Positions 10,519-21,835 of a DNA stretch of 64,000 nt are shown in pieces. The position numbers and the translations under genes were made by a program. The DNA lies in NCBI GenBank assembly GCA_963693315.1, contig OY856187.1, positions 117,655,166 to 117,719,165 on the forward strand, read 5' to 3'. The DNA comes from Diogma glabrata (taxonomy: Eukaryota; Arthropoda; Insecta; Diptera; Cylindrotomidae). The notes beneath the pieces were generated by a model, which worked only from the letters and a program-made list of their open reading frames with translations, did no database searches and had not been told where the DNA came from. Each line of letters opens with the position of its first letter. The first letter of the stretch is position 1.

Positions 10519-11807
10519 AACAACAGTAATGCTACGCGTCATTTGGTTGAAAAAAGTAAAACTCTACATAAAAATAATTTTCAGCATTCATCTGCGACGG
10601 ATAAAAGAGGTGTATCCACAACAGATATAAATGTTGTGGAGCAGTTCTATAAAAGTGATGAAATCAGTAGATTATTGCCAAGCAAACGAGATGCAATATC
10701 TTTTAAAAAAGGAGATGAGCGCATAAAAACACAAAAGCGCTTATTGCTATGTACATTAAATGAAGCTTATGTGGAGTTTAAAAATAAGTTTCTTGATGTG
10801 AAAATAGGATTTACTAAATTCACGTCCCTTCGACCACAAGAATGTATAAAATTATCCCAAGGAGTTCATAATGTGTGCGTGTGTACCATACATCAAAATA
10901 TAAAACTAATGATTCAACACTCTAAGATGTCTTGGATTACTGATGCTGCTTTCCAGAATTATAAAACATTAATTGACTTTGTTTCATGTGGTGAATTAAC
11001 AGAAGATTGTCATACTTTGAAGTGCAATGAATGTTCAAAAAAACTTCAACAACTGGAAGAAAAATTACTAAATGATTTTGACGTTAAAGGAATCAATCCT
11101 TCAAGTAAAATATCAACAATGGAATACCACTGATCGATGCAATTTGGATACTTTAATAGAAACTCTTCATTTATGAAAAAATTTATTTACCGTTCACAAA
11201 TTTTGATACCACACAACTTTATAGCAAAACAGCAATCTACATTCATTGAGGAAAAAAAAATTAGAAGCAGGAAGTGCTTCGTTCAAGGGGATTTTTCTGA
11301 AAACTACGGCTTCATAATTCAGGATGCGGTTCAAGGCTATTATTATAATAATTCACAAGCTACTATTCATCCATTTGTCATTTATTTTAAAAGTGCCGCA
11401 AGTGAATATATACAGCACCGAAGTTTTATACTCATTTCGGATATAAACGATCACAACAGTACTACAGTCCATCTTTTCATTACAAAACTTATTGAATTCA
11501 TCAAAACGCATATAAATTCTAATATTACGAAAATAATTTATAACACTGACAGTGCACCTTCTCAATACAAAAATAAACATAACCTAATTAACTTATGCCA
11601 CCACAAAAAAGAGTTTAAGATTGATGCAGAATGGCATTTTCATGCTACCAGCCATGGAAGGGACCTTGTGATGGAATTGGTGGTACACTGAAGCGTGCTG
11701 CACACCGTTATAGTATAGGGAGCAAAGATATTATTGATACATCAAAAAAAACTTTTCGAATGGGCTTTAAAATAGGAATCTACCATGAACTTTGGATACG
11801 CCGATAA
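10519..11807 (+). pseudogene. Transposase-like protein of the long-TIR element, broken by one stop and one frameshift
   Basis: The frame runs NATRHLVEKSKTLH to EYH (TGA at 11131-11133, where a tryptophan codon would fit), continues as QFGYFNRNSS onward in the same frame, and slips by one base near 11659. A Cys/His-rich block (CVCTIHQN, CHTLKCNECSKK) may bind zinc. Three acidic landmarks suggest an RNase H-fold nuclease: QGDFSENYGF (D at 11290), IYNTDSAPSQYKN (D at 11548) and, after the slip, GPCDGIGGTLKRAA (D at 11670). The order ATSHGR then GPCDG is striking. From memory, similar uncharacterised proteins occur in arthropods and cnidarians; I cannot verify that here. The N-terminus appears to be missing. 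Confidence 0.75.
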
Positions 11808-12177
11808 AAATGAATATCAATTAACAAAAAAAAATACAAAATCGTTTTGTAATTTAATGTTAAAATACAATCTTTTACTTTCTGACCATACTAACATAAT
11901 ACGAACATAATATTTCTCCAGTCAAAAGTTCCTAAATAGATTTTGTTATTTATACGGTTTTTTTGTTTGCAGTCGAGACTGTCAAATTATTTTTTATAAG
12001 AGTGACAAGTGATTACTAAAAGTGACAAATGACAAAGTGACAAACATTTCATTTTTTTATAAGAAAATAATTGCAGAACTGTTTTCCTATTCAAAAGAAA
12101 CTTCTGTTTGTAAGATAAGTAAATCATTTTTAACAATTGTATTTATTTTATTTATTGTACTACATATATAATTTTTA

Positions 12178-12756
12178 TAATGTTTTAAAAAGTTCATCTA
12201 ATATTAAAATATTTGATATTTAACATAAAAAAAAAATCTCTTAGTTTATAACGCCATTTTTATAATTTTCCTTCAGAACAAAAAAAACTGATTCCCGACA
12301 GTCATATGCACAACGAATTTTATCTTTAAAACAAAAAATAACGCAAGTCCCAAATTTTCACAAGTGGTTAGATATAAAATAAGCTTCAATTTAGTTAAAA
12401 AAAAAGGCTATGCCATCTTTTTTTCAATTACACCGTTTTTTTCTTATGTTACACCGTTAAAAATTATTTCAAAAAATTAACAGTGTACATTTTTAAAAAC
12501 TTTGTTCTAATACCTATTCAACGACATATCATTTATGAAAATCGATTCAGTAGTTTTTCTACAATCGCTCGTCAAAATGCACTCACATCACAAAATAACA
12601 AAAAATTGAGGGGCACCCTGTGAAGACCCCTGGTCGAAAAAAAAAATTCTAAGAGAACTTGTATTTTTTATTTATCAAAGACTATCTATAAACAAAAAAT
12701 AATCAAAATTAAAAGGGGTCAAGTCAAAACGTTGTTGAATCTGCGTGAAATTGCTC
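12178..12756 (-). repeat. Right long terminal inverted repeat
   Basis: This is the inverse partner of 9835-10318. It includes an extra segment of about 110 bases (12370-12480) containing two ACACCGTT motifs and a poly-A/T-rich stretch not present in the left arm. Confidence 0.9.
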
Positions 12757-12760
12757 TTTA

Positions 12761-15021
12761 ATATCATTAAATATTTTTTTTTGATAAGGAAGTATTTTTT
12801 TTTGTGATGGTTTCAAATAAGAGATTTTCCAATCATAATTCCCGGCTTTTTCATTTGTTTTTTTGCAAGTAAAAAAATCTAGCTGCAACAAAACAATTAA
12901 ATGAAATATTTTGGTAAACTCAATACATATAACAAATACATATTAATTAATTAATTATTATTACATTATTTATGTTTATTTACTTGGTAGTTTAATGTTC
13001 TATAATGGCCCGAACAGTTTTAATCAAACTTCAATGGTTAAAATTGTTTGTTAATAGAAATTGTTTGACAAAATTATGGAAAATTAGAATTTTTAATCGG
13101 ACTGAAAATCTTTAAAATTAAACATCTCAAAAAAAAAACGATCAAACGCCAATTTGTAAATTTGACTAATTTTAGAGTAAGGATAAAACTATTTTCTAGA
13201 AAAAAAATTAAAATTTAATTGTAGGTTGACCCTAGCACCTTCAAAAAAGTTGTTAATATTTTACATAGAAAACTCTTTTGTTTGGTAAAGTTAAACTTGG
13301 TAATTAAGAAATGTTTCCCACTAAAAGCCTAATTATATTTGCCATATAAGAAAAGTTTATTACTAAACCGTCTCGAAATAAAATAATACGAGTTTTACTT
13401 ATCTTTTTGACTTACAAAGCCATCAAAACAGGGTACATAACAATGGTCAATCTGGAAGAAAATTAACTAATCGATTGACAGTCGAATTGTTTATACATTT
13501 TGTCTTTTATATAATTTAAAAAAAAGTTTCAAATAATTTCAAATAAGTTTTAAATAATGACTTATTCAAATAAGTTTTACTTATTTTTAAAAAAATTATT
13601 TAAACCAAACGTTAAATTTAATTTTTAAAAAATTTCAAAACAATATTTCAACAATTGTCCACACATTCTTATTCATATTTAGCTATTCATCACTATTCGT
13701 CGAACAAACCTATAAACTTATTTACGTCAAAAAACAATAAACCCGTAACTGTTTAAAGATATCTATAAATTTAAATCTTATTCATTCATATGATTTCATA
13801 TTAATGAATGAATGACAAGTGACATAATTCTTTAACAGAAAAAATATACAACAGCAACAAAATACCGTCACAAGTAACAAACAAACAACACTCACACGTC
13901 TTTCTATATTATTTTTGTACATTCGAAATGCGGCGCAAGAGTTCATTTTTTCAATTTTACTACAATAGGCCATAGCCCATAACAAACTATTGCATACGAT
14001 CAAAAAATTTATGAATGAAATAATCATTTTAAAAATAAAATAATTGATAAAATAACAATTTTTTTTAAACATTAAATAAACATAATTTTACTTTTAAATA
14101 AATGAAATTACAATCACGTAATCTGTTACGGAAGTTTGAATATATGTTTATAAAAAAAAATCCAGTCGTCGTCTTTCAGTTAACAATAGACTCAATACAC
14201 TATCATTATATCAATAATTCAGAAGTAAAAACAAACAATACAGTAACACCACAATAAATACGATCAACAGGCTCTAAAACTGTAATGTATCATCAGTATG
14301 TTTACGGCTAATCACTAAAAAGATAATAATTTAACACCAACTCTTTTATTTCTATGATCTTCATAGTTTAATGAAAGGTTTTGTTTTGGGACAGAACCAA
14401 TTCAATACTCGATTGGTTAGAACAATAACTTGCAGTTCTACGATTAAAAATAATATAAATATAAAAACACCTTTAAGTTATGGCTTATTCTTATACGTAC
14501 TCGACTGTATGTGTATTTAGAAGTTTAAAGAGATATGTATAAATATTATTCAACATGAATAAATAAATCATTTTATACAATTTTTCCTTGTTAGAAGATA
14601 ACATCACCACCGGTTGATATATTTATGTTATAATTAAATTTTATTTAAAACTAAAAATAGAATCTCAAACAAAAATAACATTTGTAAGTATGTAAACAGA
14701 ATAAAAATGAGAAGAATTTAGGTTAAATATTTAGGCCAAATTCACTATCTTACAAAATAATACAAAAAACAAAATTTAAAAAAACTGTTTTCTTTAACAT
14801 TTAAATATTGAATGTTGAGTCAGACAAAAATATGTAACAAACTCTAAAGTACAGCTCAAAGTACATTTCTGCTGCTAAAGCATACTAGATGTTAGTTAGA
14901 TCCATGGTAACTTTTAAGCTTGACGTCACCAAAATTATAGCTAAATGAAACAATTGTCTATCAGCAGAAATCTTGATTCACTTGTATTATTTTTTACAAT
15001 GAATGTATTTAGCTGTCCTTT
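12761..15021. other. AT-rich intronic sequence, no recognised gene
   Basis: The stretch has many homopolymer A/T runs and only short chance open frames. I see no retroelement motif, no terminal inverted repeat and no splice-bounded exon in it. Confidence 0.6.
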
Positions 15022-15022
15022 T

Positions 15023-15175
15023 AAGCAAGCTACAGCTACCTACAACCAATTTGTCAATCAATTGAAAACGAAAATAAACTAAATAAAATTTAGGGGATTT
15101 TTACACTAAATTTTATTTCGTTTATTTTCGTTTTCGAATTAATTGACAAATTGATTGTAGGTCTGTAGCTTGCTT
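15023..15175. mobile_element. Foldback hairpin MITE (~150 bases)
   Basis: AAGCAAGCTACAGCTACCTA at 15023-15042, continuing to about 15092, is matched by its inverse from about 15108 to 15174, so nearly the whole element folds into a hairpin with a loop of about 15 bases. No target duplication is evident and no protein is encoded. Confidence 0.85.
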
Positions 15176-15231
15176 TACATTTATAATTCTGGATTACAAA
15201 AGAAAGAGCTGGTTAAATTCGAACATAACGA

Positions 15232-15842
15232 CTCGAGCAGAAATTTGTTAGGGCTCAAGTAAGGCCCTGATCAGGTTTGCCCTAGTCCGGATCAGGCATT
15301 GGTAAGGCTGCCTGATTGGGCCCTGATCATGAGTGTAACGCTTTTGCCCTATCAGGTCCTGATTGGGATTACCGGATCAGACCCTGATTGGGATAATCGG
15401 ATCAGGCCCAGATTGGGATATCCTGACCAGACCCTGATATATATTTATATATTATATACATAAATTAATCAAATTAAAATAAAAAAATTACAATGGAAAA
15501 AATTAAAACATACATACCACCTTAGTGACTATTATTATAGTCGTTCAGCTGCGAGAAGCTACAACTAAAATATACATGAAACGATTTTAAATATATATTT
15601 CTAAAATGGATAATACTCTAGTGAATTTTAACTTATTTAAATTTCAGCTAGGGGTCAAATACGAAAAACCTGATCAGGGCCGGATATATTCAAATAAGGT
15701 TAACCCTAAAAGGGTATTCTAAATCAGGCCCGGAACAGGCCCACATCAGATTGCCCTAATAGGGATTGCCCTTGTAGGACTGACCAGGCCCTGATCACGC
15801 CATGACTGTATTCAGGTTTTCCCTAACTAATTTCTGCTCGGG
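15232..15842. mobile_element. Transposon with subterminal palindrome arrays, copy A (CCTGATCAGG type)
   Basis: The ends form an inverted repeat: CTCGAGCAGAAATTTGTTAG on the left against CTAATTTCTGCTCGGG on the right. Just inside both ends are many short motifs built on CCTGATCAGG and CCCTGAT/ATCAGGG. On the left they form a tandem series of about 29 bases (GGGATTACCGGATCAGACCC and variants). The motif-free centre (about 15480-15650) contains, inverted, the core shared with copies at 25.1-25.7 and 44.5-45.3 kb (AAATTCACTAGA, then ATTATCCATTTTAGA). No coding sequence is present, so it is probably a non-autonomous DNA transposon. Confidence 0.8.
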
Positions 15843-16861
15843 GAATTCCCTGACGGTTTCGTTGACTGTCCAATGTCCATACTCTTTTTCCATAACCAGT
15901 TGTTCAGTTTTTAGGGTTCTGTTTTTTATACGGAACACTATTGGTGAGAGTACAACGTGTTTTTCACATTATTTCGATTATCTCGTGAACCATTAATCCG
16001 ATGAACTTAAAATTTGAGGTGCTTACAAAACTAACTTATCCACACAAGATGGTGGGTTAAAAAATAAATAAAGTTGTGTTCGTTTGTTTTAAGGAGGTAC
16101 GATGTAAAGCCTTTGAAAACCTACATTTTTTTATCGAGACGAGTAGGGTATAATATGAAAGGGCTTCATTTCAGCATTATTTAAAAATATATTTTGAAAT
16201 TTTACACCTCACCATTTTTTGTATAATTTTGAAAAATGACGTTTTCTGGATGTTTTATTGTCCCGAATAACTCCGACCCTACTTCATCGAAAATCTTGAA
16301 ATATATTTTGAATGATAGAAAATTGAGTAGGTTTTTAATGAAAAATATAGAAAAGTGGCAGATACTCATAACTATATTTATTAAAGGGGTGGGAATGTTA
16401 AGAGGTAAAAACATCATTTAAAACCAGGTCATGTGGGGTGTCATTTGAAAGAGCACTTGATTTTAGAAATATTGCCATTTTTTTTAGAATTTTGCAATGC
16501 ATAGTTTTTGAATTATTATCAATAAAGCAGTGTTGTGAAACGTTATTGTAAGGTAACGCAAAAACGGAAAACCGGAATTTAAATATCGTACCCGTAGCGA
16601 AAACGGAAACGATATAATCCAAATTAAATGTAACGAAAAACCTAACAAAAACGCTATTTTTTTTTAGGTTATTACGTTACGGTTATTACATTATATTTAT
16701 AATAAAATATTTTTTGTACGAGCATAAAATGCAATTTTATGATTCAAAAATCGAATGTAAAGCAAGCTACTTTTTCGAATGCTTAAAACTACTATTTTAC
16801 GTCCTAAAGTTTAAATATTTAAATATTTATTATATAAAAGAAAAGTAAGTAATAGTACATT

Positions 16862-16975
16862 ATGATGCTAGGACGTAAAGCTAAAGATTTTGGACGGATG
16901 TGGAGTTTGCAAATCGAGGCGCTAGCCGAGATTTGCACCCACATTAAGTCCAAAATAGCTTACGTCCGTGCATCA
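16862..16975. mobile_element. Foldback hairpin with GC-rich apex
   Basis: The left arm, GATGCTAGGACGTAAAGCTA onward, pairs with the right arm ending CGTCCGTGCATC. The apex is GAGGCGCTAGCCGAG, more GC-rich than its surroundings. Weaker pairing (AATAGTACATTATGA against ATCATATACTATT) extends to about 16840-16992. Confidence 0.8.
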
Positions 16976-17394
16976 TATACTATTTTTTATTCGCCGCAAG
17001 CAAAATATTTTAAGAAAAGTTGTTTATTCTAAATTAAAATTATAACTTTTCATAAATTTTAAAATAAAAATATGTGGAACAAGTAACCTTTGACAAAATA
17101 TTTATTATTTTTTCCAAATTATTGTGTAGCTATGACAACAAATGATAACAACTATTTTAATTGGATAATGAAATTTGGAATTTAAGGGTTGCTTTGATAA
17201 AAAATTTTATTTTTCATAGAATTTAAACAAATACAAATGCTTTTTACTTTTTGAACGTAGCTATGACAACAAAATAAATACTTGAAAAGTGATACTTTAA
17301 AGCCGCAAATCACAGTAATAAAGTAACACTTTAATATGTAGGCGAATAAAAAAGTTACTTAATGTTACACAGTGTCTTTGATAGTGGCATATAG

Positions 17395-17482
17395 TATGGA
17401 TTGCAATCCCGGGATTTTTTACATGACGAATCCCGGGATCACGGGATTCGTGAAGCAAAAAATCCCGGGATTGCAATCCCTA
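17395..17482. mobile_element. 88-base hAT MITE with 8-base target duplication
   Basis: The ends are TATGGATTGCAATCCCGGGA and its inverse ending CAATCCCTA, forming an almost perfect palindrome. GCATATAG flanks both sides (17387-17394 and 17483-17490). A diverged relative starts near 22873 (TAGGGATTACAACCCCG). Confidence 0.92.
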
Positions 17483-19962
17483 GCATATAGGAATAGTATA
17501 TACAATATAGAATATGTTATGTTGTGCATTTAATAATTAATTTGATTATATTTTATTTTATATACTGATTTTATTTATAATTTTTATACTGAATATTTAT
17601 TTGAATAAACTGAATTTAATGAATAATAATATGTAACAAGTTAATTGCTATCCATAATTCATTTTCCAATTTTTATTTTTATCTATTCATTAGTGATCTA
17701 TAACGAAAACGTAATTGTAACCGAAACGTAACGGAAACGTAACGAAAAACGTAACCAAATTAATTTGTCGAAACAATAACTGAAACGAAAACCGCTATTT
17801 TAATTTATAGAATAACGAAAACTGAAACGAAATAAAATTTTTTTCGTTTCACAACACTGCAATAAAGTGACACAAAAAGTTGGTCCCCCCCCTTGCATTT
17901 CGAGCCTAATTAACAGAAAAATTTGAAAAAATTCACAGAGACAGGAAATTTGATAAACTCTGAACGAAAAATATAGCGAACTCTCAAATAATTATATTTT
18001 TATGCTTTTAAGGGATTGGGGTGGGGAAGGGTGAAAAAAAATTTTTTGACCCAAGCGAGTGGGATGTCATTTGAAAGAGAACCAAATTTCAAAAACTTTG
18101 CAATTTTTTTTAGAATTTTGCGGTCCACAGTTTTTGAGTTATTCTAAAAAATGTGCAAATTCCAGACCGTTCCCCCCTACGTTTCGACACTGATAGACAG
18201 AAAAAATTGAAAAAATTCTTAGAGACAGGAAATTTGCTATATTTTGAACGAAAGTTATAGCGAACGCTCAAATAAGTATATTTCTGTGTGTTTAGGGGAT
18301 GGGTGTAAAGGGGGTAAAAAAAACTTTTTTTGACCCAAGCGAGTGGGGTATCATTTGAAAGAGCACTAAATTTCCAAAACATTGCAATTTTTTTTAGAAT
18401 TTTTCGGTACACAGTTTTTGAGTTATTCTAAAAAATGTGCAAATTCCAGACCGTTCCCCCCCCCCCCCACCTACGTTTCGACACTGATTGACAGATAAAA
18501 TTGAAAAAATTCACAGAGACAGGAAATTTGCTATATTTTGAACGAAAATTATAGCGAACTCTCAAATAATTATATTTCTGTGTGTTTAGGGGATGGGTGT
18601 AAAGGGGGTAAAAAAAAACTTTTTTTTGACCCAAGCGAGTGGGGTATCATTTGAAAGAACACCAAATTTCCAAAACATTGCAATTTTTTTTAGAATTTTC
18701 CGGTACACAGCTTTGGAGTTATTCCAAAAAATGTGTAAATTCCAGATCGTTCCCCCCCCTACGTTTCGACACTGATAGACAGAAAAAATTTAAAAAATTC
18801 ATAGAGACAGGAAGTTTGCTATATTTTGAACAAAAATTATAGCGAACTCTCAAATAATTATATTTCTGTGTGTTTAGGGGATGGGTGTGGGGAGGGTAAA
18901 AAAAAACTTTTTTGGAACCAAACGACTAGGGTGTCATTTGAAAGAACACTTAATCTAAGAAAAATTGCAACATTTTTTAGAATTCTGCGATGCACAGTTT
19001 TTTAGTTATTGATAAAAAAAAGTGCTATTTTAAGTGTATGTATACCACCCTATATTTCGACGCTGATTTATAGATCAAATATTCCCTATGTAGACCATTA
19101 AAATACTGCTTAAATCTTTCTTTAGCTAACATTTAACCTCAAGTAACATTTTTGATCAATGTAGATGTGATTGACATTTACGATTGACGTTTACGATTAA
19201 ACATTTATTCTGTTATGCGTCCATAGTCTGGCGATATAAAGACTTTACAACATAACTTTGTCATTTATTTTTGATATTGTGTTCTTTTACATTCACGGAA
19301 CCCTTGGCGAGCGAATTTTATTCGCACTTGTCCGACTTTTTATAGTTAAAAATCTTTTTGATTCTTATAAATAATTTAGTACACTGCTAAGTACACTTTG
19401 TCAACAATCTGTCAATACAAACACACATTTTTGACGACATTTCAAAAACTGTCCAATGTAAAATATGAATGACAAATTTTAATATTACGAACAAATAAGT
19501 TTACTATGAACAATTAATTCTTTCAAATGACATCCCACTCGCCTATGTTAAAAATTGTGTTGTATCCCGTTTCACTTAAAATCCCTCCAAACTATAATTT
19601 TGAGTACTACTACTAGGAACATCACTGAATTATTGTTCGGCCATAAGCAAAGGGGAAATAACATTTTAAATGCACACTTTTTCATAGCAAAATTATATTA
19701 TAGGAAAAACTGTTCAGTGTTACATGGCATTACAAATGTTTAAGGGTTCACTTTCATATGATACTCTACTACTTGACTGTGTAAAAAAAAATATATATTT
19801 TTTAAAGGGATTCATTCTCGCTTTTTAGAACAAAAGAAAAAAATCTTATTTAAGAAAATCAGTTTTATACTCATCATCAATTTCAAAAAATCGATGGAAA
19901 GAGATAAGCAAATAACATCATGCACATTATCATGCATGCGTCTGGAAATAAATATAGACATA

Positions 19963-20202
19963 TTTCGAATGTCTCTTAAATTGTTCTAACAACGAAAAGC
20001 TAGGTTATACACAATATTTATATGCATCAAGAAAAAAATTTACATTCTAAGGGACTTCTTTGTATGCACATCCACAACACTTTTTCGAATGTCTCTTAAA
20101 TTGTTCTAACAACGAAAAGCTAGGTTATACACAATATTTATATCCAACAAGAAAAATATTTACATTCTAAGGGGCTTCTATGTATGCACATCCACAACAC
20201 TT
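19963..20202 (+). repeat. Two 120-base tandem units
   Basis: TTTCGAATGTCTCTTAAATT begins both units, about 120 bases apart, and both end with GCACATCCACAACAC. Only a few substitutions separate them, so the duplication is fairly recent. No function is seen. Confidence 0.93.
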
Positions 20203-20249
20203 TTGTTCCACAGAATTTCACCACACTTTTTATTGAAAAAAAAAATTCA

Positions 20250-20760
20250 TCATCATCATCCATAGAATGTTTATGAAACAAATACAATATTTGTTGTAAA
20301 TATTTTCTAGGAAGGATACAAATACAATAACATTTGTATTGTTTTTGTTTTTGTAAAATATGTATTGCGTTTTTTTAGAAAAGGGACAGTACAATAACAA
20401 ATACAAATTATTTGTTATTTCGTTGTAAAGAACATTCCGGATAAAATAATTTTACAATGCGGTCGATTCTTCTAGAATGGAAAGCATATTATTTAAAACA
20501 AGTTATTTTAAATTGAGTGAATTAATTGTAAACGGAACGCTTTATCGTGAACATAAAATCGTGTAAACAAAAGTAATGTGATTTTGTGTAAGTTTTATGT
20601 AAGTTGAGTTTATGAATTATTTTTGGAAGCAGGTGTTTATACTGGGAATTTTTAGAATCAACTGTTGGAGTTTTTGAACGTATTGTATGTTTTTATGTTG
20701 GTCTGTATTGTTTTTCTTTGGTTGTGAAACAATCAAGTAATTACATCCTTTCTAATAAAT
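20250..20760 (+). mobile_element. LTR of a gypsy-like retrotransposon, no internal part found
   Basis: The segment matches 53660-54140 over its length (ACAAATACAATATTT, CTAGGAAGGATACAA-like, GCGGTCGATTCTTCTAGAA-like, TATCGTGAACATA). It ends with the GGAGTTTTTGAACGTATTG block shared with the LTR pieces at 37.6, 47.5, 53.2 and 54.0 kb. No polyprotein flanks it, so it is probably a solo LTR or fragment. Confidence 0.75.
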
Positions 20761-21727
20761 GCGCCTCTTCAATTTTGTAGCGAATACAAAAACAAATTTT
20801 GCTCAATATAAATTCATTTGAAAACAAAAAAGTTTTGAATTTGAGTGTGACTTTCGAATGGGCATATTTTCCAACCGGTCGCAGAAATTTGTATCTTAAA
20901 TGTTCGAAGAAAAAGACCGGAATTCTCGCGATTGAAAATAGAACTGCTTGGATATTTTTATTGGATTGTTGGTGATTGTCCCGTCTGTTGGTGATTGTTT
21001 GTGCAATGTCTTTTTTTCACCATCTCTACTATTCGGTACTGCCGCGTGGAAGTACTAAATTCAAAAATACATACTACATTTTGGGCCAATATTTTTTTGC
21101 TGTTTTCGATTAATGTTGGCAAACAAGTTAGGTGCACCAATTAGAGAGAATTTATTCGTTGATCGATGGTTGTTATGCTATTTTTTCTCTTAAAGTGAAT
21201 GTTTCTTGAAGAATAACACTGTCGTCAGAGAAAAATAATGTATATCAAATTTTTAAAAACGACCATTCTCCTAATTTTAAAACAGTATAATATTACAAGT
21301 TCATCTAAACTTCCAATTAAAAGCGACATACTAAATAAAGCTAAAGCAGAAATGATACTCAAGAGTGAAAAATAAAATATAGCATTAGGTTTTTGAACAT
21401 ACGGTGCCAAGAATCGATTAAGATTAAAGAGGATTATTGATGATCACACTTCAATAATCACAATAAAGTAATTCCACAATTATGTCGAAACTTTGTTACC
21501 AATGTCAGTCATTCATCAAATTCTACATAATTAACAGTGTAACAACTAAAGTTGGCACCACAAGTGTGTTGTGGGAGACTAGCGGCAAGCTTGACTTGAA
21601 CTCAGCGGTTGAAAATTGAACAACGGCTTCAGAATTATCCCCGACTATTCTGCTTCTAGCTTTTGTTGGAACAAAATTCATCTACAAAAAATCAGGTTTA
21701 CAATAACGGCGGATTAGAGTAAAAACA

Positions 21728-21835
21728 GTAAAACCTCGCTTAACAAACACCTCTCACAAGTAATTCGCAAAACAAATTATAAAAAAAATGACACGCTTAA
21801 CAAGCAACGTTTCGCACAACGAGGGATTTGACGTT
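21728..21835. mobile_element. Possible pogo/Tigger-like transposon end
   Basis: CAGTAAAACCTCGCTTAACA followed by CACGCTTAACAAGCAACG and ACGAGGGATTTGACG resembles the end of pogo-group elements. Only one end can be seen and no transposase is present. Confidence 0.4.

Larger units (their letters stand above)
9835..12756 (+). mobile_element. DNA transposon with ~490-base terminal inverted repeats and DDD-type transposase remnant
   Basis: The left arm (9835 to about 10318) and right arm (about 12178-12756) are near-complete inverted copies; the outermost bases read GAGCAATTTCACGC at both ends. The sequence TTTA flanks both sides (9831-9834 and 12757-12760), a candidate 4-base target duplication, though chance is possible in such AT-rich DNA. 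The right arm carries about 110 extra bases (12370-12480). A second partial copy of the left end (AGCAATTTCAGTCAAGTTCAGC) lies at 10319-10440, followed by an AT tract. The arms enclose a broken transposase gene. I do not recognise a named superfamily. Confidence 0.85.
16528..17859. mobile_element. Non-autonomous hAT element with perfect 8-base target duplication
   Basis: The termini are inverted: CAGTGTTGTGAAACG and CGTTTCACAACACTG. Both sides are flanked by CAATAAAG (16520-16527 and 17860-17867), the 8-base duplication expected of hAT transposition. Subterminal repeats of AAACGGAAAC or AACGAAAAC type occur near both ends. No transposase is left. It carries two later insertions: a foldback element near 16862-16975 and an 88-base hAT MITE at 17395-17482. 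Confidence 0.93.
16385..19080. repeat. Tandem array of ~290-base units, interrupted by a hAT element
   Basis: Units recur with GACCCAAGCGAGTGGG at 18048, 18332 and 18628 and a diverged form at about 18915, giving periods of 284 to 296 bases. Each unit contains GTCATTTGAAAGA or ATCATTTGAAAGA, TTTTTTTTAGAATTTT, a C-run followed by a CGTTTCGACACTGA-like sequence, and ACAGGAAATTTGCTA-like sequence. A further unit starts near 16385 and is broken at 16527 by the hAT insertion, resuming at 17868. Open frames across the array are chance readings of the repeat. Confidence 0.9.

Noticed and set aside
11353..11580. Minus-strand frame inside the long-TIR transposon
   Set aside because: It is a shadow of the transposase-like frame on the plus strand.
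18110..18842. Several short frames in the 18 kb region
   Set aside because: They repeat with the ~290-base unit and show no conserved coding pattern.
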